From assembly GCA_016209105.1 (NCBI GenBank), contig JACQWR010000024.1, positions 62,001-126,000 on the forward strand: a stretch of 64,000 nt of DNA, in the 5' to 3' direction. How positions within the stretch are numbered: the first letter of the stretch is position 1; each line of letters starts with the position of its first letter. Made by a program: the position numbers and the translations under genes. The stretch is from Deltaproteobacteria bacterium. Lineage in GTDB: Bacteria; Desulfobacterota; Syntrophia; Syntrophales; JACQWR01. The notes beneath the pieces are model-generated. The model saw only the letters and a program-made list of their open reading frames with translations. It was not told where the DNA came from and ran no database searches. Below are positions 8,648 to 16,389 of the stretch, in pieces.

Positions 8648-9901
8648 ATGAACGTAGGCATACTAACCATCGGCAACGAACTGATCAGCGGCAAGACCCC
8701 GGACACGAATTCTTCCTTCATCGCCCGCGAGATAAACCGCCAGGGCTGGGAAGTGGCGATGATGATGTCCGTGGGAGACGATACGAGGGAGATCGGAAAG
8801 GCGCTTGCCCATGTCCTTGCCGCCGCCGATGCCGTAATCGTTACCGGCGGACTGGGTCCCACGGTGGACGACATTACGACGGAAGCAGTCGCCGCCGCCT
8901 TTGGCCTTGGTCTTACCATGGACGAGCAGGCACTCGGGCATATCAGGGAACGGTTCGCAACACGGCATCGCCGCTGGACAGAGAACAATGCCAAGCAGGC
9001 CCAGTTTCCCGATGGCGCCGAACCGATCGAGAACACGGTGGGAACCGCCTGGGGCTTCTTACTAAAGAGAAATGGAAAAATCGTCGCCGTCATGCCCGGC
9101 GTGCCTGCGGAAGCCCGGCAGATGCTTACCGGCGGCCTAATCCCCCGCCTGCGGAGAGAGTTCCCCGCAGCGGCGCGTCATGTAGCGGGAAGGCTTATGA
9201 AGCTCTCCGGAATCACCGAATCGGCCGTGGACGATACGCTGGCCGACGTGGATTTTGCCGGCATGTGCGTGGGCATCGGGTTCTATCCCCGTTTCCCCGA
9301 GATCGAAATCGCCCTCACGGCGCGGGATGCCGATGGGGAACGGGCGGAGGAAAGAATCAGGGCCGCCGAGGCGGAAGTCAAAGGGCGGCTCGGGAGATAC
9401 ATATTCGCCGTTGGCGGCGACACCCTGGAGGCGGTGGTGGCCGCCCTGCTGACGGAAAAACGCCTGACCCTCGCGGTTGCCGAATCCTGCACGGGCGGTC
9501 TGATCACCGACCGTCTCACGGATGTGCCCGGCAGTTCCGCCTTCCTGGATCGGGCCGTGGTTACGTACAGCAACGCCTCGAAGACGGAACTCCTCAATGT
9601 GCCGCAAGAGGTGATCGCCAAATTCGGCGCCGTGAGCCGCGAGACGGCCTCGCTCATGGCGGAGGGGGTGCGGCGGCTCGGCCATACCGATCTGGGGCTT
9701 GCCGTCACGGGCATCGCCGGCCCTGCCGGCGGCACGGACCTAAAGCCGGTCGGCACCGTCTTTATCGCCCTGGCGGATGGAAGAGAAACGCGCTGCCGCG
9801 ATCACTTTCTCCGCTGGGATCGGCGGCGGGTCAAGGTATCCGCCTCCCAGCAGGCGCTCCTCCTGCTCAAGGACTATCTCTGCGGGGCCGGACATGACTG
9901 A
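8648..9901 (+). CDS. cinA: CinA: NMN deamidase / competence-damage inducible protein
   Basis: Two domains. The N-terminal MoaB/MogA-like fold (TIGNELISGKTPDTNSSF; GGLGPTVDDIT) is linked to ADP-ribose pyrophosphatase activity in homologues. The C-terminal PncC domain (AVAESCTGGLITDRLT at about residue 275; GIAGPAGGT) deamidates nicotinamide mononucleotide in pyridine nucleotide recycling. It has the full family length of 417 residues. The stop overlaps the start of thpR by eight bases, showing tight coupling. cinA-recA linkage is well known in Firmicutes. Confidence 0.93.
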   Translation: MNVGILTIGNELISGKTPDTNSSFIAREINRQGWEVAMMMSVGDDTREIGKALAHVLAAADAVIVTGGLGPTVDDITTEAVAAAFGLGLTMDEQALGHIRERFATRHRRWTENNAKQAQFPDGAEPIENTVGTAWGFLLKRNGKIVAVMPGVPAEARQMLTGGLIPRLRREFPAAARHVAGRLMKLSGITESAVDDTLADVDFAGMCVGIGFYPRFPEIEIALTARDADGERAEERIRAAEAEVKGRLGRYIFAVGGDTLEAVVAALLTEKRLTLAVAESCTGGLITDRLTDVPGSSAFLDRAVVTYSNASKTELLNVPQEVIAKFGAVSRETASLMAEGVRRLGHTDLGLAVTGIAGPAGGTDLKPVGTVFIALADGRETRCRDHFLRWDRRRVKVSASQQALLLLKDYLCGAGHD

Positions 9902-10475
9902 TGAGAAACCGGTCCGGTCCTTTCTGGCGCTCGATCCGCCGCCGGAGCTCCTGGAGAACATAAGCGGCATCCAGGGACGCCTGAAAAGAATCCTGCACGG
10001 GGACATCCGGTGGGCGAACCCGGCGGGCATACACCTGACATTGAAATTCTTCGGAGATATCTCCGGCAGTGAAGTCGCCGCCATCTCCCGCACCGTGGCC
10101 GCCATTACGGACCAGACGGCGCCTTTCGACCTTGAAGCGCGTGATCTGGGGGTACTCCCCTCCGAAAAGAGGGCCCGCATTATCTGGCTTGGAATGACGG
10201 GAAACGTGGCAGCGCTGATGCGGCTCCAGAAGGAGACGGACGAGGCGCTCACGGCATGCGGCTTCGGAAAAGAGGAACGCTCCTTTAAACCGCACCTGAC
10301 GCTGGGAAGAATCAAGTCGTCCCTCGGTGCAGGCGATCTGGACGTTCTCAAGGAACACCGAGACGACTATGTCGCCGGTTCCTTCACGGCAAACGGACTG
10401 TCCCTCTTCAAGAGCGACCTGACGCCGCGGGGGGCTGTCTACACGGAGATGGCCCGCTTCCCCTTCGGGGGATGA
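9894..10475 (+). CDS. thpR: RNA 2',3'-cyclic phosphodiesterase (LigT/ThpR)
   Basis: A 2H-phosphoesterase that opens 2',3'-cyclic phosphate RNA ends. It was formerly called 2'-5' RNA ligase. Both HxT motifs are present: HLTL at residues 47-50 and HLTL at 134-137, using the ATG at 9894 (protein starts MTDEKPVRSFLAL). This start overlaps the end of cinA and gives the usual family length of 193 residues. A longer upstream frame inside cinA is not needed. A 118-bp gap separates it from recA, long enough for a second promoter, although I see no clear one. Confidence 0.9.
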   Translation: MTDEKPVRSFLALDPPPELLENISGIQGRLKRILHGDIRWANPAGIHLTLKFFGDISGSEVAAISRTVAAITDQTAPFDLEARDLGVLPSEKRARIIWLGMTGNVAALMRLQKETDEALTACGFGKEERSFKPHLTLGRIKSSLGAGDLDVLKEHRDDYVAGSFTANGLSLFKSDLTPRGAVYTEMARFPFGG

Positions 10476-10593
10476 GAAAAGGCGGGAAGTCAGCGACGTT
10501 TTGATTGTTATAGACTCCCTTTGCGTTTACCCTTGCGGGGGCAGGACGGGAGTGACAGGATTTTGAACGTTTTGCAAAGTACGGGAGGTGCGT

Positions 10594-11616
10594 ATGGCAG
10601 CAGACATGGACAGAGGCAAGGCGGTGGATCTGGCCATTGCCCAGATTGAACGGCAGTTCGGAAAAGGTTCCATCATGAGACTGGGCGGCGGGGAGGACAT
10701 CCCCGACATTCCCGCCATCTCCACCGGCTCGCTCAGCCTGGATATCGCCCTGGGGACGGGCGGCGTCCCCCGGGGCCGCATCATCGAGATTTACGGCCCC
10801 GAATCGGGCGGCAAGACCACGCTGGCGCTCCACATCGTGGCAGAAGCGCAGAAGCAGAGCGGACTGGCCGCCTTCATAGACGCCGAGCATGCCCTGGACG
10901 TAAATTACGCGCGAAAGATCGGCGTGAACACGGACGATCTTCTCATCTCCCAGCCCGATACGGGGGAACAGGCGCTCGAAATAGCCGAAACGCTCGTGCG
11001 GAGCGGCGCCCTCGACGTCCTCGTGGTGGATTCCGTGGCGGCCCTCGTCCCCAAGGCGGAGATCGAGGGGGAAATGGGAGACGCCCAGATGGGGCTCCAG
11101 GCGCGGCTCATGTCCCAGGCGCTGCGCAAGCTCACGGGCAGCATCAGCAAATCGAAGACCACGGTGGTCTTCATCAACCAGCTCCGCATGAAGATCGGCG
11201 TTTTCTTCGGCAATCCGGAGACAACCACGGGCGGGAATGCACTGAAGTTCTACTCCACCATGCGACTCGACATCCGGAAGGTCACCGCCATTAAGCAAGG
11301 CCAGGACGTCATCGGGTTCCGGACGCGGGTCAAGGTCGTCAAAAACAAGGTGGCCCCGCCTTTCCGGGAAACGGAATTCGACATCATCTTCGGGGAAGGC
11401 ATCTCGCGGGAAGGCGACATCCTCGATCTGGCCGCCGAGAACGGCATCATCGAAAAGAGCGGCGCCTGGTATTCCTACAAAGGCGAGCGGCTCGGCCAGG
11501 GACGGGACAACACGAGAATTTTCCTGAAGGAGAATCCCGATACCCTCAAGGAAGTCGAGGTCGCCGTCCGGGAAAAATTCGGCATCAAGTCCCGCGCCCC
11601 GGAAGAGCAATCCTGA
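10594..11616 (+). CDS. recA: RecA recombinase
   Basis: An ATP-dependent strand-exchange protein and co-protease for LexA. From the ATG at 10594 (GGGAGG five bases upstream) it has 340 residues. The Walker A motif reads GPESGGKTT (residues 68-76, Gly where most RecA proteins have Ser), Walker B is LVVDSV, and loop L2 contains [17 protein letters not shown]. The C-terminus is short and only mildly acidic (RAPEEQS). It is directly followed by recX with a one-base overlap (TGATG), and probably shares the SOS-boxed promoter at 7983 through the preceding genes. Confidence 0.98.
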   Translation: MAADMDRGKAVDLAIAQIERQFGKGSIMRLGGGEDIPDIPAISTGSLSLDIALGTGGVPRGRIIEIYGPESGGKTTLALHIVAEAQKQSGLAAFIDAEHALDVNYARKIGVNTDDLLISQPDTGEQALEIAETLVRSGALDVLVVDSVAALVPKAEIEGEMGDAQMGLQARLMSQALRKLTGSISKSKTTVVFINQLRMKIGVFFGNPETTTGGNALKFYSTMRLDIRKVTAIKQGQDVIGFRTRVKVVKNKVAPPFRETEFDIIFGEGISREGDILDLAAENGIIEKSGAWYSYKGERLGQGRDNTRIFLKENPDTLKEVEVAVREKFGIKSRAPEEQS

Positions 11617-12092
11617 TGGAGAATGACCGCCTCCGGGAAAAAGCCCGGCAGAGGGCCTTCCGCCTGCTCGCGCTCAGGGCGAGGAGTGAAAAGGAGCTGC
11701 GGGCGAAGCTCACGGAAAAAGGCTTTGACGGCGAAACCGTGGACCGGGTGGTGGCGGAATTGCATGAATTACATTATCTTGATGACCGCTCCTTCGCCCG
11801 CGAATGGGCACGGAACCTCGCCGTCAATCGGCTCCTGGGGAACCGGCGGATAGAGGCAAGCCTCCGGGAAAAGGGCATCCCCGCCGATGCAGCGCGGCAG
11901 GTAACGGATACGGTACGGGAAGAGATCAGCGAGAAAGAAGCCATACGCCGGATCGTCCGGAAGAAGACGAAGGGACAGAAGCACGCGACGTCCGACGATA
12001 AGGAAAAGAGAAGACTGGCACGCAGCCTGATGGGAAAGGGATTCCCTCCAGGCTTGATTTTTGAGATACTCTCGATTCGGGAAGAGGAGTGA
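11616..12092 (+). CDS. recX: RecX regulatory protein
   Basis: Binds RecA filaments and limits RecA activity. It has three-helix repeats typical of the family (RAFRLLALRARSEKELRAKL; YLDDRSFAREWA; LLGNRRIEASLREKGI) over 158 residues. The start codon shares its A with the recA stop (TGATG), so the two are translationally coupled and likely made in fixed ratio. The last repeat, RRLARSLMGKGFPPGLIFEIL, is intact. Confidence 0.93.
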   Translation: MENDRLREKARQRAFRLLALRARSEKELRAKLTEKGFDGETVDRVVAELHELHYLDDRSFAREWARNLAVNRLLGNRRIEASLREKGIPADAARQVTDTVREEISEKEAIRRIVRKKTKGQKHATSDDKEKRRLARSLMGKGFPPGLIFEILSIREEE

Positions 12093-12096
12093 AGGT

Positions 12097-14733
12097 ATGG
12101 CAATGACAGGCGGCGCAATCAGGGAAAGTTTTTTGAAATTCTTCGAGGGAAAGGGGCACGCACGGGTGGCCAGCTCCTCCCTCATCCCGAAGGACGATCC
12201 CACGCTGCTCTTCACGAACGCGGGCATGGTGCAGTTTAAGAACTGTTTCCTGGGGATTGAAGACCGGGGATACCGGCGGGCAGCCACGTCCCAGAAATGC
12301 GTTCGGGCGGGAGGAAAGCACAACGACCTGGAGAACGTGGGCGTGACGGCGCGCCACCATACCTTCTTCGAGATGCTGGGGAATTTCTCTTTCGGCGATT
12401 ACTTCAAGGAGGAGGCCATCGTCTGGGCATGGGAATATCTGACGGACGTCATGAGCCTGTCCAAGGAAAAACTCTGGGTCACCATCTACCGGGACGACGA
12501 CGAGGCCTTCCGCATCTGGCGGGAAAGGATCGGACTCCCCGCGGAGCGCATCGTGCGCATGGGAGAGGAAACGAACTTCTGGATGATGGGAGAAACGGGA
12601 CCCTGCGGCCCCTGTTCCGAGATCCTCTACGACCAGGGCGCGACAGCGGGGTGCGGTAAGCCCGACTGCAACATCGAATGCGGGTGCGACCGGTATCTGG
12701 AGATCTGGAACCTCGTCTTCACCCAGTTCGACCGCGACGAATCGGGGAACATGACCCCCCTGCCGAAACCGAATATTGACACGGGCATGGGACTGGAGCG
12801 CCTGGCCGCCGTCGTCCAGGGGGTAACAAGCAACTACGATTCCGATCTGTTCGGCGACATCATCGGCGCCATCGAACGCATCAGCGGCAAGACCTATCGT
12901 CAAAACGCGGAAGATGACATCTCCATCCGGGTCATTGCCGATCACAGCCGCGCCGTTACCTTTCTCATCGGCGACGGCATCCTCCCCGGCAATGAGGGCC
13001 GGGGGTATGTCCTGAGACGGATACTCAGGCGCGCGGCGCGCCACGGCAAATTGCTCGGAATCAACAAACCATTCCTTCACGAGGTCGGCAAAGTCGTGAT
13101 TGAGGTCAACCATGAAACATACCCGGACTTGGAGAACAAGGCCTCTTACATTGAAAAGGTGGTAGTGAACGAAGAACAACGCTTTATCGAAACCCTCGAT
13201 GCCGGCCTAAAGATGCTCCAGGATGAGGTGGCGAAACTCAAGGCAAAAAAGAGAAAGACCTTGCCGGGAGACGTGGTTTTCCGGCTCTACGACACCTATG
13301 GATTTCCCACGGACCTCACGGCAGATATCATCCGCCGGGACGGCCTTACGTTGGATCAGGAAGGTTTTGAACGCGCCATGACCGCCCAGCGGGAAAAGGC
13401 CCGGGAATCATGGAAGGGCAGCGGCGAAGAGGCCCTCTCCGAACGATACCGCCAACTCTCCGCCGGGGGGATAAACACCTCCTTCTCCGGCTACGAAGGG
13501 GTAACGGAAGCCGAATCACCGGTTACCGCCATTCTCAGAGAAGGCCTTCCCGTGGAAAGCCTCTCGGCGGGAGACGAAGGGGAGGTCATTACCCACGAGA
13601 CCCCCTTCTACGGAGAAAGCGGCGGCCAAGTGGGAGATCGGGGCGTCATTGAGGGGAAGTCTTTCCGCTTCCTCGTGTCCGACACCGTGCGGCCCCTCGA
13701 TCACCTGATTGTCCACAGGGGCAGGCTGGAATCGGGGAATATCAAAGTCGGCGACAATGTGCTGCTCCGGGTCGCCGGGGATAGTCGGAGGGCGGTCGCG
13801 GCCAATCATTCCGCCACGCATATCCTCCAGGCCGCCATGAAAATAGTTTTGGGCGATCACGTCAAGCAGTCCGGTTCGTTCGTGAATGCCGAACGTTTGC
13901 GCTTCGACTTCACCCATTTTTCCAAAATCGAGGACGAGGAACTGGCGAAGATAGAAATGCTGGCAAACGAGTACATCAGGATGAATCTGCCGGTAAGCAC
14001 GGGTGTCCTGCCCCTGGAAGAGGCCTTGAAAAGCGGCGCTACGGCCGTTTTCGGCGAGAAATACGGCGAGAGCGTCCGGGTCGTGGCGATGGGTGATGTG
14101 AGCAGCGAACTGTGCGGCGGCACGCACGTGGCAAAAACCGGCGACATCGGTTACCTGAAGATCATCCATGAATCTGCCATCGCGGCGGGGGTCAGACGCA
14201 TTGAGGCGCTGACCGGCCATGCTGCCGTAAGTTACGCCCGCGACATGGAGACAGAAATGAAAAAAGCGGCGGCCCTCCTGAAGGCAAGCCCCTCCGCCAT
14301 AGCAGAGAGGGTGGAAAGAATTCTCCGGCGTGAGAGGGACCTGGAACGGGAAATCGAAACCCTGCGGGGGAAACTCGCGGTTCGGGATTCTTCCGACCTT
14401 CTCGGCAGCGCGAAAGAAATCAAAGGCGTGCGTGTCGTGACTACCATCGTTGACGCCGCAGACGCAAAGACCCTGCGGGACTTCGGCGACAAGCTAAAGG
14501 ACAGACTTCAGTCAGGCATAATCCTGCTCGGGAGCAGGACGGGAGAAAAGGCCATGCTCCTGTGCATGGTCACGAAGGACCTGACAAACCGCTACCAGGC
14601 AGGGAGTATTATCAGAGAAATAGCCCCCATCGTAGGGGGAAGCGGCGGCGGACGCTCCGATATGGCGCAGGCCGGGGGCACGAAACCGGAAAACCTGGGG
14701 CAGGCGCTTTCACGGCTTGAGGAACTCCTGTAG
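12097..14733 (+). CDS. alaS: Alanyl-tRNA synthetase
   Basis: Class II synthetase charging tRNA-Ala, with editing. From the ATG at 12097 (GAAGG upstream, four bases after the recX stop) it has 878 residues, normal for bacterial AlaRS. Visible landmarks are motif 1 around FTNAGMVQFKNCFLG, the Cys-rich stretch in the catalytic domain, and the editing-domain zinc ligands HSATH (about residue 570) with CGGTH (about residue 670). The C-terminal DHHA1-type domain ends GGSGGGRSDMAQAGG. A longer in-frame extension inside recX is less likely. It ends the SOS-preceded gene block. Confidence 0.98.
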   Translation: MAMTGGAIRESFLKFFEGKGHARVASSSLIPKDDPTLLFTNAGMVQFKNCFLGIEDRGYRRAATSQKCVRAGGKHNDLENVGVTARHHTFFEMLGNFSFGDYFKEEAIVWAWEYLTDVMSLSKEKLWVTIYRDDDEAFRIWRERIGLPAERIVRMGEETNFWMMGETGPCGPCSEILYDQGATAGCGKPDCNIECGCDRYLEIWNLVFTQFDRDESGNMTPLPKPNIDTGMGLERLAAVVQGVTSNYDSDLFGDIIGAIERISGKTYRQNAEDDISIRVIADHSRAVTFLIGDGILPGNEGRGYVLRRILRRAARHGKLLGINKPFLHEVGKVVIEVNHETYPDLENKASYIEKVVVNEEQRFIETLDAGLKMLQDEVAKLKAKKRKTLPGDVVFRLYDTYGFPTDLTADIIRRDGLTLDQEGFERAMTAQREKARESWKGSGEEALSERYRQLSAGGINTSFSGYEGVTEAESPVTAILREGLPVESLSAGDEGEVITHETPFYGESGGQVGDRGVIEGKSFRFLVSDTVRPLDHLIVHRGRLESGNIKVGDNVLLRVAGDSRRAVAANHSATHILQAAMKIVLGDHVKQSGSFVNAERLRFDFTHFSKIEDEELAKIEMLANEYIRMNLPVSTGVLPLEEALKSGATAVFGEKYGESVRVVAMGDVSSELCGGTHVAKTGDIGYLKIIHESAIAAGVRRIEALTGHAAVSYARDMETEMKKAAALLKASPSAIAERVERILRRERDLEREIETLRGKLAVRDSSDLLGSAKEIKGVRVVTTIVDAADAKTLRDFGDKLKDRLQSGIILLGSRTGEKAMLLCMVTKDLTNRYQAGSIIREIAPIVGGSGGGRSDMAQAGGTKPENLGQALSRLEELL

Positions 14734-14768
14734 CCGTCCCACCCGCAAACCGATTATCCTCAGGCAGA

Positions 14769-15260
14769 CTATCGGAACTTGTTGATTATCTTTATCGCAA
14801 AAGCGCGTCCATCTTCCAGATCTGCGGCATCGGGGTGCCCTTCGGCGCTCTGGGCTTCTTCCGCCCAAGCCTGATGTTCCTGCTGCTTTTTGATTGCGTC
14901 CAGAAGCTTCGTATCCACGGCGCCTCGAGAGCCGAACGTTCCGATAATTTTCACGCCGGTTGCCAGGGACAGGGCATGTTCAAATGCCTGCCGGGGGAAA
15001 AGACCTCCCCTGAGGGAACCGTGGGTGGAAAAGAAGGCGACCTTCTGCCCGGGAAGCAGTTTTTTGAAGAAAGGCTGCACCTTGCCGGGCACGCTATGGG
15101 CATGAACGGGAAATCCGCAAAAAATAATATCGTATCCCTCTACGCTCTTCACCTCCCCGATGGGAATCAGGTCTTTTTCAACATCTATAGCATCGTAGAT
15201 CGCCCGGGCGAGCTTTTCCGTATTTCCCGTCTGAGAATAGTAGGTAACCAGCACCTTCAT
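14769..15260 (-). CDS. Flavodoxin-family protein
   Basis: A small FMN protein. The phosphate-binding loop YYSQTGNTEKLARAI is at residues 8-22, and the isoalloxazine loops show as FCGFPVHAHSVPGK and FSTHGSLRGG. The length of 163 residues fits a short-chain flavodoxin. It converges on alaS and has no evident partner; it could be an electron carrier or a flavodoxin-like reductase. The C-terminal third is Gln/Glu-rich and not diagnostic. Confidence 0.85.
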   Translation of the reverse strand: MKVLVTYYSQTGNTEKLARAIYDAIDVEKDLIPIGEVKSVEGYDIIFCGFPVHAHSVPGKVQPFFKKLLPGQKVAFFSTHGSLRGGLFPRQAFEHALSLATGVKIIGTFGSRGAVDTKLLDAIKKQQEHQAWAEEAQSAEGHPDAADLEDGRAFAIKIINKFR

Positions 15261-15466
15261 AACACCCCTGCCTCCTTATCCGCTAAAATTTTGCCGAAAC
15301 ATTTACCGTTTTTCTTCACCCTTTGCAAGGAATTCGTGAATACCTGAAGACACTGCGCAGTCCCCCTGCCCGCTAACTTATTAGTGTCCATCAGGAACCT
15401 TCGGAACGAGACATAACGTTGCCAGTTCGGAAATGAGCAATTTTTCATCCTAACACGGAATGGGAA

Positions 15467-15946
15467 CTATTTATCTTTATGTTCGTTTTCAATGTATATA
15501 TGCTGACGAGGCGTATAAATAGTGACCCGGTTGTTCCCCTCGACCTTGACGGAGGTTATAGCAAAAAGAGCGGAATACCAGACGCCGATCTCGCGTCCCC
15601 CCGTATCCCGCATGGACCACCCCGACAGGAATAATCCTGTTTCGCTTGCCCTCTTCTGCATGCCCTCAACCAGATCCCGGAGCTTTTTCGGCGTCATCTC
15701 TATCTTTCTCCATAGAGACTCCTCCAGGGTATAATTCTTCTTCAGCCCCATAATCGCGTTGGGATGCACATCGGAACCGCTGATGTAATAATTGATATCC
15801 GGATTTACCTGGTACGTTTCAAAAACCTGCGTAATGGCCTTGTCAGGTTCGAAATTGCCGTAATTTTTAGATAACGTTCCGGCGCAGGCTATGCAGGCGA
15901 AGGTAAAACATACCGCCATGAAAAATTTTAGTGATCTTGTTTTCAT
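15467..15946 (-). CDS. Putative lipoprotein of unknown function
   Basis: 159 residues with a basic start, a hydrophobic core and Cys21 in CIACAG, giving a plausible but not perfect lipobox. The mature part has no family I recognise. It contains EMTPKKLRDLVEGMQKRA and a beta-rich end (VTIYTPRQHIYIENEH). It stands alone. The region upstream (15947-16013) carries a likely promoter zone but nothing distinct. Confidence 0.6.
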   Translation of the reverse strand: MKTRSLKFFMAVCFTFACIACAGTLSKNYGNFEPDKAITQVFETYQVNPDINYYISGSDVHPNAIMGLKKNYTLEESLWRKIEMTPKKLRDLVEGMQKRASETGLFLSGWSMRDTGGREIGVWYSALFAITSVKVEGNNRVTIYTPRQHIYIENEHKDK

Positions 15947-16013
15947 TTTCCTGTCTCCTCTCTCCTAAGGAAAAACAACGGCTTTCTTCCTATGATAATT
16001 ACGCCAAAGGAAA

Positions 16014-16126
16014 AGTCAAGCGAGCGCATTCCCCGCAGCTTGCCGCGGGGTCAGCGAGCGAATGATGAATGATAGTGTTCCTTGGGAATCGAAGATTCTC
16101 CGCAGCTTGCTCAAGGAGAGCTTCAA
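16014..16126 (+). repeat. REP-like structured repeat, copy 2
   Basis: Left end AGCGAGCGCATT, hairpin CCCCGCAG..CCGCGGGG, linker with TGTTCCTTGGGAATCGAAGA, second hairpin CTCCGCAGCTTGCTCAAGGAG, and end CTTCAA. The second stem is partly rewritten. It lies between the lipoprotein and the small CxxC gene. Confidence 0.75.
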
Positions 16127-16156
16127 GCCGGTACGGGACAAGGCGCCCCGTCAATC

Positions 16157-16342
16157 CTATTTCTGTTTCGGCAGGAAAAAGCGACAATCCGCACCGGAAG
16201 AGAGAAGGACCTCTACACAGGGAAGCTTCAGGGATCTGAAACCAAGCCCCTTACACCCATAAGGAAATTTCAGGTTATGGGTGATATAGAAGTGACCGCA
16301 GGCGGCGCAGTTTATCCTCTCCGGCGGCAGTCCTTCGTCCAT
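16157..16342 (-). CDS. Small CxxC protein (61 residues), possible zinc ribbon
   Basis: A short gene just downstream of the M16C protease on the same strand. The protein begins with INCAACGHFYITHNLKFPYG and contains five cysteines (about residues 12, 15, 30, 42 and 53). I recall similar small conserved proteins with a C-x2-C, FPYGCK and GFxS pattern in deltaproteobacteria; this is memory, not a search. A GGGGGGAAGA ribosome-binding site precedes the ATG. The function is unknown; metal or nucleic-acid binding is possible. Confidence 0.6.
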   Translation of the reverse strand: MDEGLPPERINCAACGHFYITHNLKFPYGCKGLGFRSLKLPCVEVLLSSGADCRFFLPKQK

Positions 16343-16389
16343 TCTTCCCCCCCGTCAAACCTTCGCCCAACTTTTTTCCGACAGAACCT

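Noticed and set aside
10408-11610. A 400-codon open frame on the minus strand
   Set aside because: Antisense to recA, low-complexity acidic composition; a shadow frame.
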